In this document: one piece after another, positions 55,921 to 64,000 of the stretch | Position numbering within the stretch: the first letter of the stretch is position 1 | Layout: each line of letters opens with the position of its first letter | Origin: Coprinellus micaceus | Taxonomy: Eukaryota; Basidiomycota; Agaricomycetes; Agaricales; Psathyrellaceae | Assembly (NCBI GenBank): GCA_951394405.1 | Contig: OX596334.1 | Coordinates: 4,526,001 to 4,590,000 of the forward strand | Direction of reading: 5' to 3' | DNA: 64,000 nt | Program-made: the position numbers and the translations under genes | The notes under the pieces: generated by a model | Told to the model about the DNA's origin: nothing | What the model saw: only the letters and a program-made list of their open reading frames with translations | Database searches by the model: none

Positions 55921-56472
55921 ATGGATCCCCGGGCCAACAGGCCGAATAACCAGGGAAAGCCGACCCACCCTCATGTGGGACACAGATGCGCACACCTCGA
56001 TATTGTCGCAGCTCAGTCCCGGGATATCGCCGAACTTCAGATGAAGGGGGCGCACCTAGAGCAAGAAAAGGAAGGCGCCGAAATGAAGATAAAGGTCCTA
56101 AGGAGTTCCGTCGACCACGCCACTCGTCATGAAGGTGACCATCATGCCATGGTGGCAATGAGGCTTATACGCCTCCTGAACGCCATTGGAGCCCTGTCGA
56201 CAATTATCCAAGACGTGGCCATCCCCGATATCCCAGTAGATGACCCGGGAGAGTGGATTCAAGAGGCGAAGGAAGCCCTGGAGGCAGCTGGAATGAAGCT
56301 CGACAAGGCCGAACAACAGGAGCCATCGGAGTTCTTCAAATGGCTGGCTCTGGCACGCGAGGAGATGTTGCTGTTTGCGAGGCTCTGCCCTGAGTCGGAT
56401 ACTGAAGGGCAGACTGATGACGACGAAGACCTTCCTGAATTAAAGGATTCGGACGACGGAGACAGCACCTGA
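55921..56472 (+). CDS. Helical small protein, member 4 of the cluster, 183 aa
   Basis: Starts MDPRANRPNNQGKPTHPHVG; an in-frame Met at 55873 is possible, but it lies only a few bases after the A/T-rich AATATTTAT at 55857-55865. GHRCAHLDIVAAQSRDIAEL opens the coiled region. Then come IRLLNAIGALSTIIQDVAIP, DDPGEWIQEAKEALEAAGMK and an FFKWLALAREEM helix that line up with members 2 and 6, and an acidic tail (DTEGQTDDDEDLPELKDSDD). Single exon. Soluble, probably oligomeric; function unknown. Confidence 0.65.
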   Translation: MDPRANRPNNQGKPTHPHVGHRCAHLDIVAAQSRDIAELQMKGAHLEQEKEGAEMKIKVLRSSVDHATRHEGDHHAMVAMRLIRLLNAIGALSTIIQDVAIPDIPVDDPGEWIQEAKEALEAAGMKLDKAEQQEPSEFFKWLALAREEMLLFARLCPESDTEGQTDDDEDLPELKDSDDGDST

Positions 56473-56761
56473 ACGCCAGGTGAGTATTCGAATAATCTCC
56501 AACGCGGTTTCATCTTACATACCTCCAATAGGAGGTGAATGGAAGGGACTAAGGACCTCGCCCTTGCCTCCCCTTGTCGGTTTGGCACATCTTTATTGGT
56601 CGCCTGATCATTTGCGCTGTACAGGCGGAAATAGAACCAGAAGGGGAGGTACTCCAATAAATAATACATTGTTGCTAAGAGGAGAATCTCCGATCCATTG
56701 TCCATTCTATATGTAGCCTGCCTGGGCATCGGTCGAGCTTTACCAGATCCCAGCATAAGGG

Positions 56762-57166
56762 ATGGCTTCCCAAGCTCCGTCTTCCCGCGTCCAAGTGCCT
56801 TGCGATCACGGATCGCTCATCCAGTCGCAGGGGCAACGGCTTGTCGAGCTCGCAGAGACCCTTCAAGCATTGTGCCTAAGACTGGACACCAACATCGATA
56901 ACAACGGGTCACTGCAAGCCGAGCTGAAACTTTCGGAGAAAACACGCCAGAAATACGCGGTAGATAATGCCCGACAGGCAGCACGAACAGAGGTTCTCGT
57001 CCAAGAACTGCAGAGCGCACGCCAGCGGGAGGTGGCCCTCCATCAGAAGGTCAAGGAACTGGAGGACACCATAGCGGGCGAGATGGGGAGAATTGACGAT
57101 ATGATTTCCAGGAATCAAGCTGTCATCACAAAGTTGAAGGAAGGGCGGTGCTTGAACTGCGCCTAG
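56762..57166 (+). CDS. Coiled-coil small protein, member 5 of the cluster, 134 aa
   Basis: MASQAPSSRVQVPCDHGSLI, then heptad-rich helices (GQRLVELAETLQALCLRLDT, RTEVLVQELQSARQREVALH, KVKELEDTIAGEMGRIDDMI) and a short CLNCA end. A TATA-like CTATATG lies about 60 bp before the ATG. It shares the PC.H/PC.C opening with the neighbours but is shorter. Unknown function. Confidence 0.6.
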   Translation: MASQAPSSRVQVPCDHGSLIQSQGQRLVELAETLQALCLRLDTNIDNNGSLQAELKLSEKTRQKYAVDNARQAARTEVLVQELQSARQREVALHQKVKELEDTIAGEMGRIDDMISRNQAVITKLKEGRCLNCA

Positions 57167-57640
57167 GTGAGCGCTGGCCGTTAAACCAGGCGAAGTATTC
57201 CGCTAAACGCCGGCTCTCGCAGACCAATTGTCGCCTCGTGTAGACACCCTAAGATTTTCATAATTAGATGTGCCCCTGTACCGTTATCCTCCACGTAGCG
57301 TGCGCCAAGGCGCCTTTGGCCTGGGCGTCTAACCCATTGATGTTGTACCCGCTACTTCCCCTTTTGGGCTCAGGGTGTCTAAACAGAGAAACGAGACTCT
57401 GGCGTAGTGCACCGGTTCGCCTCTCCTTGAACCCTGGCAGATCAGGCCCTGGAGCCTCGCAGGTGTGCGCTCGGGTTTATTGAAGATTGTTGGACATGCG
57501 GGACGGTCCCTTCCTGGTCCCTTCCAGAGATACCGGCCAGACGATGCGATGAATCGAGGCGGTGTGGCTGATGGAAAACGAATAAATGCGACTCAGAGAA
57601 ACCGACTCCACCCACAGTAGAAAACGAAACCGCCCCGCCC

Positions 57641-58180
57641 ATGACTTCTGTTGATTCCAATACCGAGAGTCCCCTCTCGTCCCTTTCCTCCCTTCCCTCT
57701 GACTCCAGAGATCCCACACCTCCATCAGCCTCAGTAGACACTCCCCGCACGCACCTCACTATTCTTGCTTCCCAAGCCCAAGAGTTGGCAAGGCTGCATA
57801 TTGCCCTCGCTCGCCTCCAAATAGACCAGGCAGCCATAGTTAGCCACAACCGGCGACTTCAACAGGCCGTTGACTTCGCCCGAGAAGCGATGGCAGACTA
57901 CGACGAAGAGAACGATCGGTCGAGGCATTGCATCACCGATCTAATGTCGACCATCACCAATTTGGCCAAGGCATTCGGTGATCTGGGTGTTGACGTCCAG
58001 AACGATGGGGAGCCCGCTGTGTGGATGGAGGAGGTTATGGAAATGTTTAGACAGTCGAGGGAGTCTGTTGAGGACTGGAAGGAGAAGGAGAGGAATGAGT
58101 TTGAGGACTGGGTGAAGAAGAGGGCGGTCCGACACCAGGCGTTCACCAACAAGACCGGTGGGCAGACAACCCCTTTGTAA
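57641..58180 (+). CDS. Helical small protein, member 6 of the cluster, 179 aa
   Basis: A Ser/Pro-rich start (MTSVDSNTESPLSSLSSLPS), then HIALARLQIDQAAIVSHNRR and AVDFAREAMADYDEENDRSR, TNLAKAFGDLGVDVQN, EPAVWMEEVMEMFRQSRESV and EFEDWVKKRA. These align clearly with the body of the broken member 2 (RHADSVISTYTNEFNRSRES, GGMAKTFSAFVNVFANN, EAVALMQDIES, QEFQAFVKH). Single exon. Predicted all-helical and soluble, with no catalytic motif. Unknown function. Confidence 0.7.
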   Translation: MTSVDSNTESPLSSLSSLPSDSRDPTPPSASVDTPRTHLTILASQAQELARLHIALARLQIDQAAIVSHNRRLQQAVDFAREAMADYDEENDRSRHCITDLMSTITNLAKAFGDLGVDVQNDGEPAVWMEEVMEMFRQSRESVEDWKEKERNEFEDWVKKRAVRHQAFTNKTGGQTTPL

Positions 58181-58967
58181 GCGCTTCGTACGATCAACTT
58201 TCCCAGTGACAGCAGGCTGACATCACCTCAAGGGCTCTTCTCTGAATAGATGGTCAGCGCTCTTACGCCACGCCATACCATTGCCTTTGAATTCTCTGTT
58301 CTTGACGTAGATACGCTTGTCCCTCTCCTTCCCCCGCCGTCGTTCGTTAGTTCGGGCCCGGGGTTATGCATCCCTTAGATGCGCTTCGCGCACTCACCGC
58401 CAGTCGTCACGTATCACAGTGCTGCGTAATCGCCAAAGCAGAGCGCCATTCATAAGGATATGATTTCCGTGTTAGCTCCCATACTTGGCCAGGGCGAACA
58501 AGTCAGTGAAACGGCCCCTACGGTTGGAGTTTTCTTGTTAACGGAAATATTCGTCTGCAAGACAGGATCTCTAGACTTCAAAGACGGCGAGCGCCTGACC
58601 TATTCAAATTCGCGTGAACGCATCGTGTCGCGTTTGCATGGAAACCCCTTTTGAACAATGGAAGACCCGATACTTCATCTAGGCCGATGGCGATGTCTTG
58701 TCATTGATGGGAGTGGAGCGTTCGTAGAAGATAAGGGCAAAGCCTCTCTCTGGCCCCCATCGGCCGGGGCACATGACTCTGCCTCGATTGCGCTCCCACC
58801 TGCGTTGACGTCAGACAGACCCACATTCGCCCGAAGTGCCGAGAAACGGCAATCGACAACGACAAGGAAATATCCGAGTCCTGCTTAAGATCTCCTTAGA
58901 CACTCTCGACTCCAAGGCACCAATTAGCAGGCCTGTGCCCCTCTCCCCACCGGCTACGCATCGTTCG
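58181..58967. other. No gene recognised
   Basis: Spacer between the helical-protein cluster and the dioxygenase pair. Short open frames only. Confidence 0.35.
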
Positions 58968-60301
58968 ATGACAGAAGGACCTTCGCTCCCTCCAGGACTT
59001 CAGCTATGTCGGACTTGGGCAGACTATGCCGTCGCATTGCTGAGAGAACGGCAGGGGTTTGAGTATATGGAAGCTGACCTTTTCACTTCCATACCCATTA
59101 CGGGTCGTGTCGAACTGGAGAAGTTGGTTCAGATGTACCTACAAGCATGGGGAGATCAGGGTGCGTGCCGTTCCTGATATATCGAAGCCGTTGAGTCTGA
59201 AAGACCCCAAGTGGAAGTAGACTTCCAGCTGGAGCAGATTCGCCGCGTGGCGTGCAGCGGGGCCAGGGACAAGGAAAGCACCCTAGCGAAAATGAAAGGC
59301 GGTCTGCGGCCCAATTTGGACGGTTCATGCCCCTATTTCGAGTCGCCCTGCGTACTCCTCGACCGTCGGGGGGACATAATCGGGTGGTATTTCCCCAACC
59401 TCTGCACTGCGTTCCGTATCGTAAGTCATTTGACACATATCCTGATGATCTACAGTGGTTTCAGAACTCTGTATTCGACGCCTTCCTCGCACTTTCCGAC
59501 CAATCAAAATCTACCTTAAGCCGCCAAAACGGAGGGAACCGCTGGGAGATGGGCCCCGAGGTTTACGCCGATCCCTCTCTGTGCTCGGTGCAGCCTGGTG
59601 AGGCTGTCATTACCATCGCTGAGCCCTCCCTCCTACCACAGGTTCGTTCCTGGCAGAAACCCTTACTTTTACGGCCTAACGCCCTGTTCCAGGATCAAAC
59701 ATGGGATCCATCGTTCGAGCCCACACCTTCTAGATCGCTGCAAGACGAGGGGGCAGGAGCCCTGGAGTTCATCGAGACAGAGGAGGAGTATGGGGGACTT
59801 ATTGGTGCCCTGCTGGCCCTAGTTCATCCCAAGCAATTTGCCATGCAGTTCCCAGTTCTCCGTCGCCTGGCGGCCAAACACCCCAACCGCTCCAATCCGG
59901 ATATACTGAGCCCTGTCATCCGCCGATGGAGCTCACCCTTTACAAGCATGGAACTGGTCGCTAACCGAGAAACACCGCTGCGCCGTACGGCGTCAAATGG
60001 GTTGTACAATATCTTTACGAGTTTCGGGTCTCATGACGAGGGGAGGTTCGAGATCCCTCTTCTCGGAGCGCGCTTCGCCTATGGTCCTGGGACCACGATC
60101 GTACTTCCTGCAGGGTTGTTTGAGCATGGAACGAGTCGGACGGAGGGAGAGTGCATCTCCATCAGGAGTTACTTCGACCCAGACGTAGGCTATGTAACTC
60201 TGGATGGGTTCGAGGAGTGCCGGCCGCCCAACTATCGACGCCTGGAAGAGATCTACGGTCTGCGGGCTCCACCAGTCAACGGACATGATATTTGGGCATA
60301 G
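58968..60301 (+). CDS. TET/JBP-like dioxygenase paralogue 1, likely inactive, about 398 aa
   Basis: Exons 58968-59160, 59212-59420, 59456-59641 and 59693-60301 keep phase. The second intron is only 35 bp; the third is 51 bp and in frame, so it could be retained. The C-terminal third carries the double-stranded beta-helix pattern of the fungal TET/JBP family of 2-oxoglutarate/Fe(II) dioxygenases, which oxidise 5-methylcytosine or thymine in DNA: SMELVANRETPL, GLYNIFTSFGSHDEGRFEIP, RFAYGPGTTIVLPAGLFEHG and then the distal part TSRTEGECIS. Where the active paralogue has HWD, this copy reads RRT, so two of the three iron ligands are missing, and the usual Arg after the distal His (ER) is EC. It is therefore predicted to be catalytically dead. 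It stands 126 bp upstream of, and on the same strand as, its paralogue. Confidence 0.75.
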
Positions 60302-60427
60302 GTCTCTGTATTTAGCGATTGGAATGACTAGCAGTATGTGTGGTACCGATTTACGCGATTAACATTAGAAGGGCCTTTTACCTCCGATCCACGAAACCTC
60401 GGGTGAGATCTCCCTTCGCCTTTCACC

Positions 60428-61774
60428 ATGAACTCTCCTCCACTCCCTTACGGCCTACGCGTATGTCGACTATACACTAACCACACACAGAGGCTGCTTT
60501 TGCAACGTACAGGTCGCATCCCCCACTCTGGGCCCTCCAAGGACTTGTCGTTCGACAGGATGGTGGAAATCGAGAAGCTCGTTGACGTATTCTTCAAAGC
60601 CTGGAGCAGACAGGGTTAGTGCAACTCTCCGATTCGGCTGAGGGGGTCTGTCGCTAACAACGTTGTCCCATAGTCCAAGTTCCCTTCGCACTGAAGGACA
60701 TTCTGGATATTGTCACAGCATCAGGGGGGAAAAAAGACAAGAAATTGGATGACGTGCTTCGCCGGTTTCCTGAGCAGGAACGTCCATTTGAGGATCCCAC
60801 AATTTTTGTTGATACCGATGGTGTTATCGCAGGCGTCTACCTCCCTGGCACCTTCACCCAAAGCCGACGTGTGAGTAACGGTGTGCGACATAAGCAATCG
60901 TGGAACCTAGAGCTGACACGATCCATTTGGAATGGCAGGATCACGTCTACGAATCCGTGAAGGCCCTCTCTCGGCTCCCGCGATCGGCGCTCGCTAGATC
61001 CAAGTCCAATCAGTCCTGGCACGACAACGGGGACATATACGCGAACCCCAAGAAGTGCGTATTAACGCCGGGTCATTTCAACGTCAGCATCTGCTGGTAC
61101 AATCAAGGATATGGGGTATGTGGGCTTAACCCTCATCGCCGCCAGACACCGTTGAAAGATTCCCTTCCTAGCCGCATAACTCCACCCCGGCTCCCTCCGT
61201 GAATCTCGAGGATCCGGAGGCCGGTATCATGGACCTCCTGGAAGCAGAAGTCAAACTCCAGGCACTTACAGGGGCGCTACTGGCCCTCGTGAGCCCCGGT
61301 CTATTTGAATCGCAGTTCAACGTGCTTGTCGAGTTGGTAAAGGGTGAACATACTTGCATCAACAGGCCTACGATGATGGAGGCCTTCCACAAGTGGGCAT
61401 CGCCTTTCTCGGCCTTCGCCCTCATCATTGACCGAGAGACCCCTTTTCATTGGGATACAAAGGGCGGTAAATCACTTTACGACATCCTCACCGTTTTCGG
61501 ACCGTACAACGAGGGTAGATTCCAGGTCCCGCTTTTGGGAGGTCGGTTTCTGTACAGTCCAGGAACGGCCTTTGTCTTGTTGGGGAGCTTATTGGAGCAT
61601 GGTGCGAGCCGGACGGATGGGGAGAGAATTTGCTTCGCGAGTTTCTTCCAGCCGAACGTCGGCGAGGGGGTACTACCCACAGCATACAGGCAAGTGCCCC
61701 CGCCTACTACGGCATACTTGACCCAAGTATTCGGTCTTAGGGATCCGTATCGTAGAGGTGTACATTCCACATAG
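60428..61774 (+). CDS. TET/JBP-like dioxygenase paralogue 2, HxD intact, 387 aa
   Basis: Exons 60428-60614, 60674-60870, 60939-61115 and 61172-61774 total 1164 nt and join in phase; intron positions match those of paralogue 1. The dioxygenase core has ALIIDRETPFHWDTKGGKSL with HWD as the proximal iron ligands, LYDILTVFGPYNEGRFQVPL, a SPGTAFVLLGSLLEHGASRT segment with the distal His, and DGERICFASFF with an Arg in the position that binds 2-oxoglutarate. Fungal members of this family can oxidise 5mC in DNA; activity here is inferred from the motifs. The N-terminal half (LPYGLRVCRLYTNHTQRLLL, VEIEKLVDVFFKAWSRQ) has no domain I recognise, but it is shared with paralogue 1. It is close to a KDZ-type transposase, as often reported for fungal TET/JBP genes. 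Confidence 0.78.
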
Positions 61775-61801
61775 CCAAAGGTTTAACCAGTTGGATCTAT
61801 T

Positions 61802-62449
61802 CTAAAGGGTAGCTAGTATCCTCATCGACTCTAACAATAGCCTAACTGCTAGCAAAGACTGGGCGTTCTCCCGAAGATGTCGATTGGCAATGTTCGTTTG
61901 GACTGTTGCCGTTGAATCCAATTCGTACAGCATAGTCTTGAGCTCGGCCGGTTGATCAACGGCCAAGCTTAAGCCGGCTGTAAGTCTGCCTGTTGACCTC
62001 TCCCAGTCTGCTGAAACGGACTCGACCGTAGGCAATCTTGCCTTGGGACCCCACCATTCCTCGACCGGGTACCGTTCGTCGGGCTCCTTCACAAACGCCC
62101 CTGACTTCATAGCGGACCACAAGTTATCCACCGATGCACAGTGTACGTGCAACCTCCGTACAAGGTCAAAGAAGTGCTCGTCGTCGATGTGGGTCTCCGT
62201 TGTCACGCTGCTACGATGTATTCCGTGCATGCAAAGGGAGACTGACTTCACCAAAACGTTAGTATGGGCTCTAGTGATCTACATAGACCACCAACTCACT
62301 ATGTCTCCCATGAACAAATCAACATACATCTGCTTGAAAGGCAACGTCCTACAATTGGAGTGAACGTAACGCAGGAATTCGTATCGGCGGCAGGCCAAAT
62401 AATTCATCAACGAGGTCCAGACGGCCGTGTCACTGAGGGGGAGTTTCAT
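61802..62449 (-). CDS. Unknown helical protein, two exons, 197 aa
   Basis: Exons 62449-62300 and 62245-61802 join in phase across a 54-bp intron. Start MKLPLSDTAVWTSLMNYLAC; then KQMYVDLFMGDI, joined to SVSLCMHGIHRSS, and later YPVEEWWGPKARL, SADWERSTGRLTAGL and RENAQSLLAVRLLLESMRIL. It is a weak relative of the next gene on the same strand (both have a WW pair, a WER segment and a helical C-terminal part with similar spacing). It converges with the dioxygenase pair, 27 bp from its end. No known domain. It could be part of the same mobile unit. Confidence 0.6.
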
Positions 62450-62570
62450 AGAGAGAGCAGATGATTAGAGTCCTTGTGGTGACACTTGCTAGAAGTACAG
62501 GAATCGAAGGCCGAGGGGGGCCACTCGGTTGAAATACAAAACGGCTATGTAAGTGGAGTAAATAAGCAGA

Positions 62571-63353
62571 CTAGCCCGAACGATTGGTTTTGGTCAGCTC
62601 GTGTTCGATCATCCGGCCCTCCAATGCCTTCAAGTCCCTCAACATCGCCCCCTGTCTCACAATGTTAGCCGTGACTTCGGCTATGGAATCCATCGAGCGG
62701 TCAATATCTATGTCCAACAGCACCGCACAGTCGGTCGCGATGGTCCAGGCAACCTTAAGCTCGGTGGCAGTCATGGCCGAAGTGTTGAACTCCAGGGGTA
62801 TTTCTAGGCGCTTGAGGGTGCTGGGGAGTATTTTTCTCTGCCTTTCCCAGAACGCGATGATGTCTGATGGATCCTGTTGACGATCTTCGGCCTTCGACTC
62901 GGCAGAGAAACCGGCCCACCAGTTACCAACGTAATGGGGGAGCAAGACATCGTCCGGGTCCCCGGTGCAGTCCAGGATGGCGTGAAGCGTATCGAATTGG
63001 TGGAGGGTGTCGCTGGCCATCGCCCGCGTAAGCGCCCTCAACATGTAAGGTGGGCGAATATTACCAGGGCCGTGCAGGGAGACGCCCAGCCCGACCAGAA
63101 CGTTCGAGCTGGTCTGCGATTGGATGATCGTCAGTTAATTGCGAACTGGGTTGCTGTTGGACATGGACCTCACCAACTCTGTGTGAAATGCCGAGACAAA
63201 GTTCCCAACTCCATGCTGCTCTGGGATCGATTGGAAGAGCAACAGATAGGTTGCGATCGCCCGGTTGCGACTAGCTGCGTAGCAGATGACCGATTGATAC
63301 GTAGGAGCGTCCAACTCACGCAAGGCCACCAGTGCTGCAGGGGTCAAGGCCAT
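62571..63353 (-). CDS. Unknown helical protein, two exons, 240 aa
   Basis: Exons 63353-63174 and 63113-62571 (723 nt) join in phase. The start MALTPAALVALRELDAPTYQ is followed by NRAIATYLLLFQSIPEQHG. The second exon gives GVSLHGPGNIRPPYMLRALT, LPHYVGNWWAGFSAESKAED, SDIIAFWERQRKILPSTLKR and a helical end with IVRQGAMLRDLKALEGRM. It weakly resembles the neighbouring gene at 61802. Its start lies only 52 bp from the transposase stop at 63405 on the same strand, so the two could share a transcript unit or an element. Function unknown. Confidence 0.6.
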
Positions 63354-63404
63354 TGAACGCGGTTACAGAAAGACGGGGTAGGGAACGAACAGCTATATTT
63401 GCAC

Positions 63405-64000
63405 CTATTCGACAGGGTCACCTTCTTTGTCGGCATCGGTATCTAGAACTAAGTCCTTTCCAAAGATAGACCTAGCCTCCACCCCCTGCCGCCTCCACAT
63501 ATCAGCCTGTCGGTTCGAGTAGGCCGTGTAGCCGTCACCTAGATCGAGCACCACCCATCCTCGAGCTATACCCTCAAAATGAGACATATATCGGGTGTGC
63601 CACTCCATCTCGGCCTTGACGAACTTGTACTCCTCCGCCCATCGGTCCTTCCGGGATCTCGCGCGAATCTAGTTCACCCGGTATACTGTGAAGGGGGGAT
63701 AATGAGCCCATCGAAGAGAGATAAATGACAAAAGGTGCTCACGTTCTTTGAGATAGTCCGAATTGTTCGAATCCGTCCCAACGTTGATCTGCCAAAGCCA
63801 TGACAAATTGGCGTCTCGTTCGCCTCTCCTGTTGGGATCGAATATCGAGGTCACCGCCCGAGTGTCCTCCCTCGTCACCTTCAAAAATCGGGCGTACTTC
63901 TTCTCATACCCATTCCCCGCCAATCTCACCAACGCCCAACGCGCAGACTCGTAGCACTTGATGTGGTAACGCATCTGCCTCTCGAGCTCGTTAATTCCCC
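63405..64000 (-). pseudogene. KDZ-type transposase, C-terminal part, interrupted by an amber codon; continues beyond the window
   Basis: Minus-strand exons from the window edge to 63743 and from 63685 to 63405, joined in phase across a 57-bp intron. The sequence YESARWALVRLAGNGYEKKY, ANLSWLWQINVG, then ELYRVN-stop-IRARSRKDRWAEEY, KAEMEWHTRYM matches the conserved C-terminus of Kyakuja-Dileera-Zisupton transposase-like proteins of basidiomycetes (SWLW ... RVEW-RARA--RW-EE ... EMxWTxxY). The codon at 63671-63669 is TAG where this family has Trp, so the frame is broken 89 codons before the final stop at 63405. The catalytic region would lie to the right, outside the window. If the upstream part is intact, this could be a recent nonsense change. 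Confidence 0.65.

Noticed and set aside
1..64000. CRISPR arrays, rRNA or tRNA genes
   Set aside because: No array of short regular repeats with spacers (the only tandem repeats are the 139-bp and 10-bp ones), and no cloverleaf or rRNA core sequence was recognised on reading. The organism is a fungus, where CRISPR is not expected.

Overview
The window looks like nuclear DNA of an agaricomycete (basidiomycete) fungus. Genes are split by many 45-65 bp GT-AG introns, and the families are typical of that group: a basidiomycete-type laccase, DUF6533 membrane proteins, a BTB protein, a DUF6699 protein, a TPR-CHAT protein, a chromodomain Ty3/gypsy element, and TET/JBP dioxygenase genes next to a KDZ-type transposase. 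I cannot name the genus. All exon joins were worked out by eye from splice sites, reading phase and family motifs.

Layout. 1-2.5 kb: a degraded, unrecognised minus-strand gene. 2.5-4.6 kb: a complete ten-exon laccase (517 aa). 4.8-6.8 kb: a DUF6533 membrane protein. 7.15-8.55 and 12.8-14.2 kb: two direct copies of a 1.4-kb repeat around a BTB gene (10.5-11.8 kb). 15.4 and 21.6 kb: two paralogous small secreted cysteine-containing proteins, each with a TATA box and a 5'-UTR intron, with a second DUF6533 gene and a DUF6699 gene between them. 23.4-31.1 kb: a 7.7-kb LTR retrotransposon with matching 589-bp LTRs and a 5-bp target duplication. It carries gag, pol and an extra zinc-knuckle ORF in the env position. 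32.2-35.7 kb: a C2-like/TPR/CHAT gene with an intact His/Cys dyad and a C-terminal nonsense codon. 37-49.4 kb: three diverged copies of an unrecognised unit. 49.7-50.2 kb: a 139-bp tandem repeat.

50.4-58.2 kb: seven small intron-poor genes. The first encodes a Zn2Cys6-like cluster with an AT-hook in its loop. The others encode short helical proteins, at least four of which are related to each other; one is a pseudogene. 58.97-64 kb: two tandem TET/JBP-like 2-oxoglutarate/Fe(II) dioxygenase genes (one keeps HxD, one has lost it), two unknown helical-protein genes on the other strand, and the C-terminal end of a KDZ-type transposase with an in-frame amber codon. This matches the known association of fungal TET/JBP genes with KDZ transposons.

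Most of the window is accessory sequence: secreted and lineage-specific families, mobile elements and duplications in several stages of decay. The best candidates for undescribed biology are the 50-64 kb block (zinc-cluster/helical family plus the TET/JBP-KDZ locus), the retroelement's third ORF and its ATG-less Gag extension, and the two small secreted proteins that carry different frameshifts at the same site.
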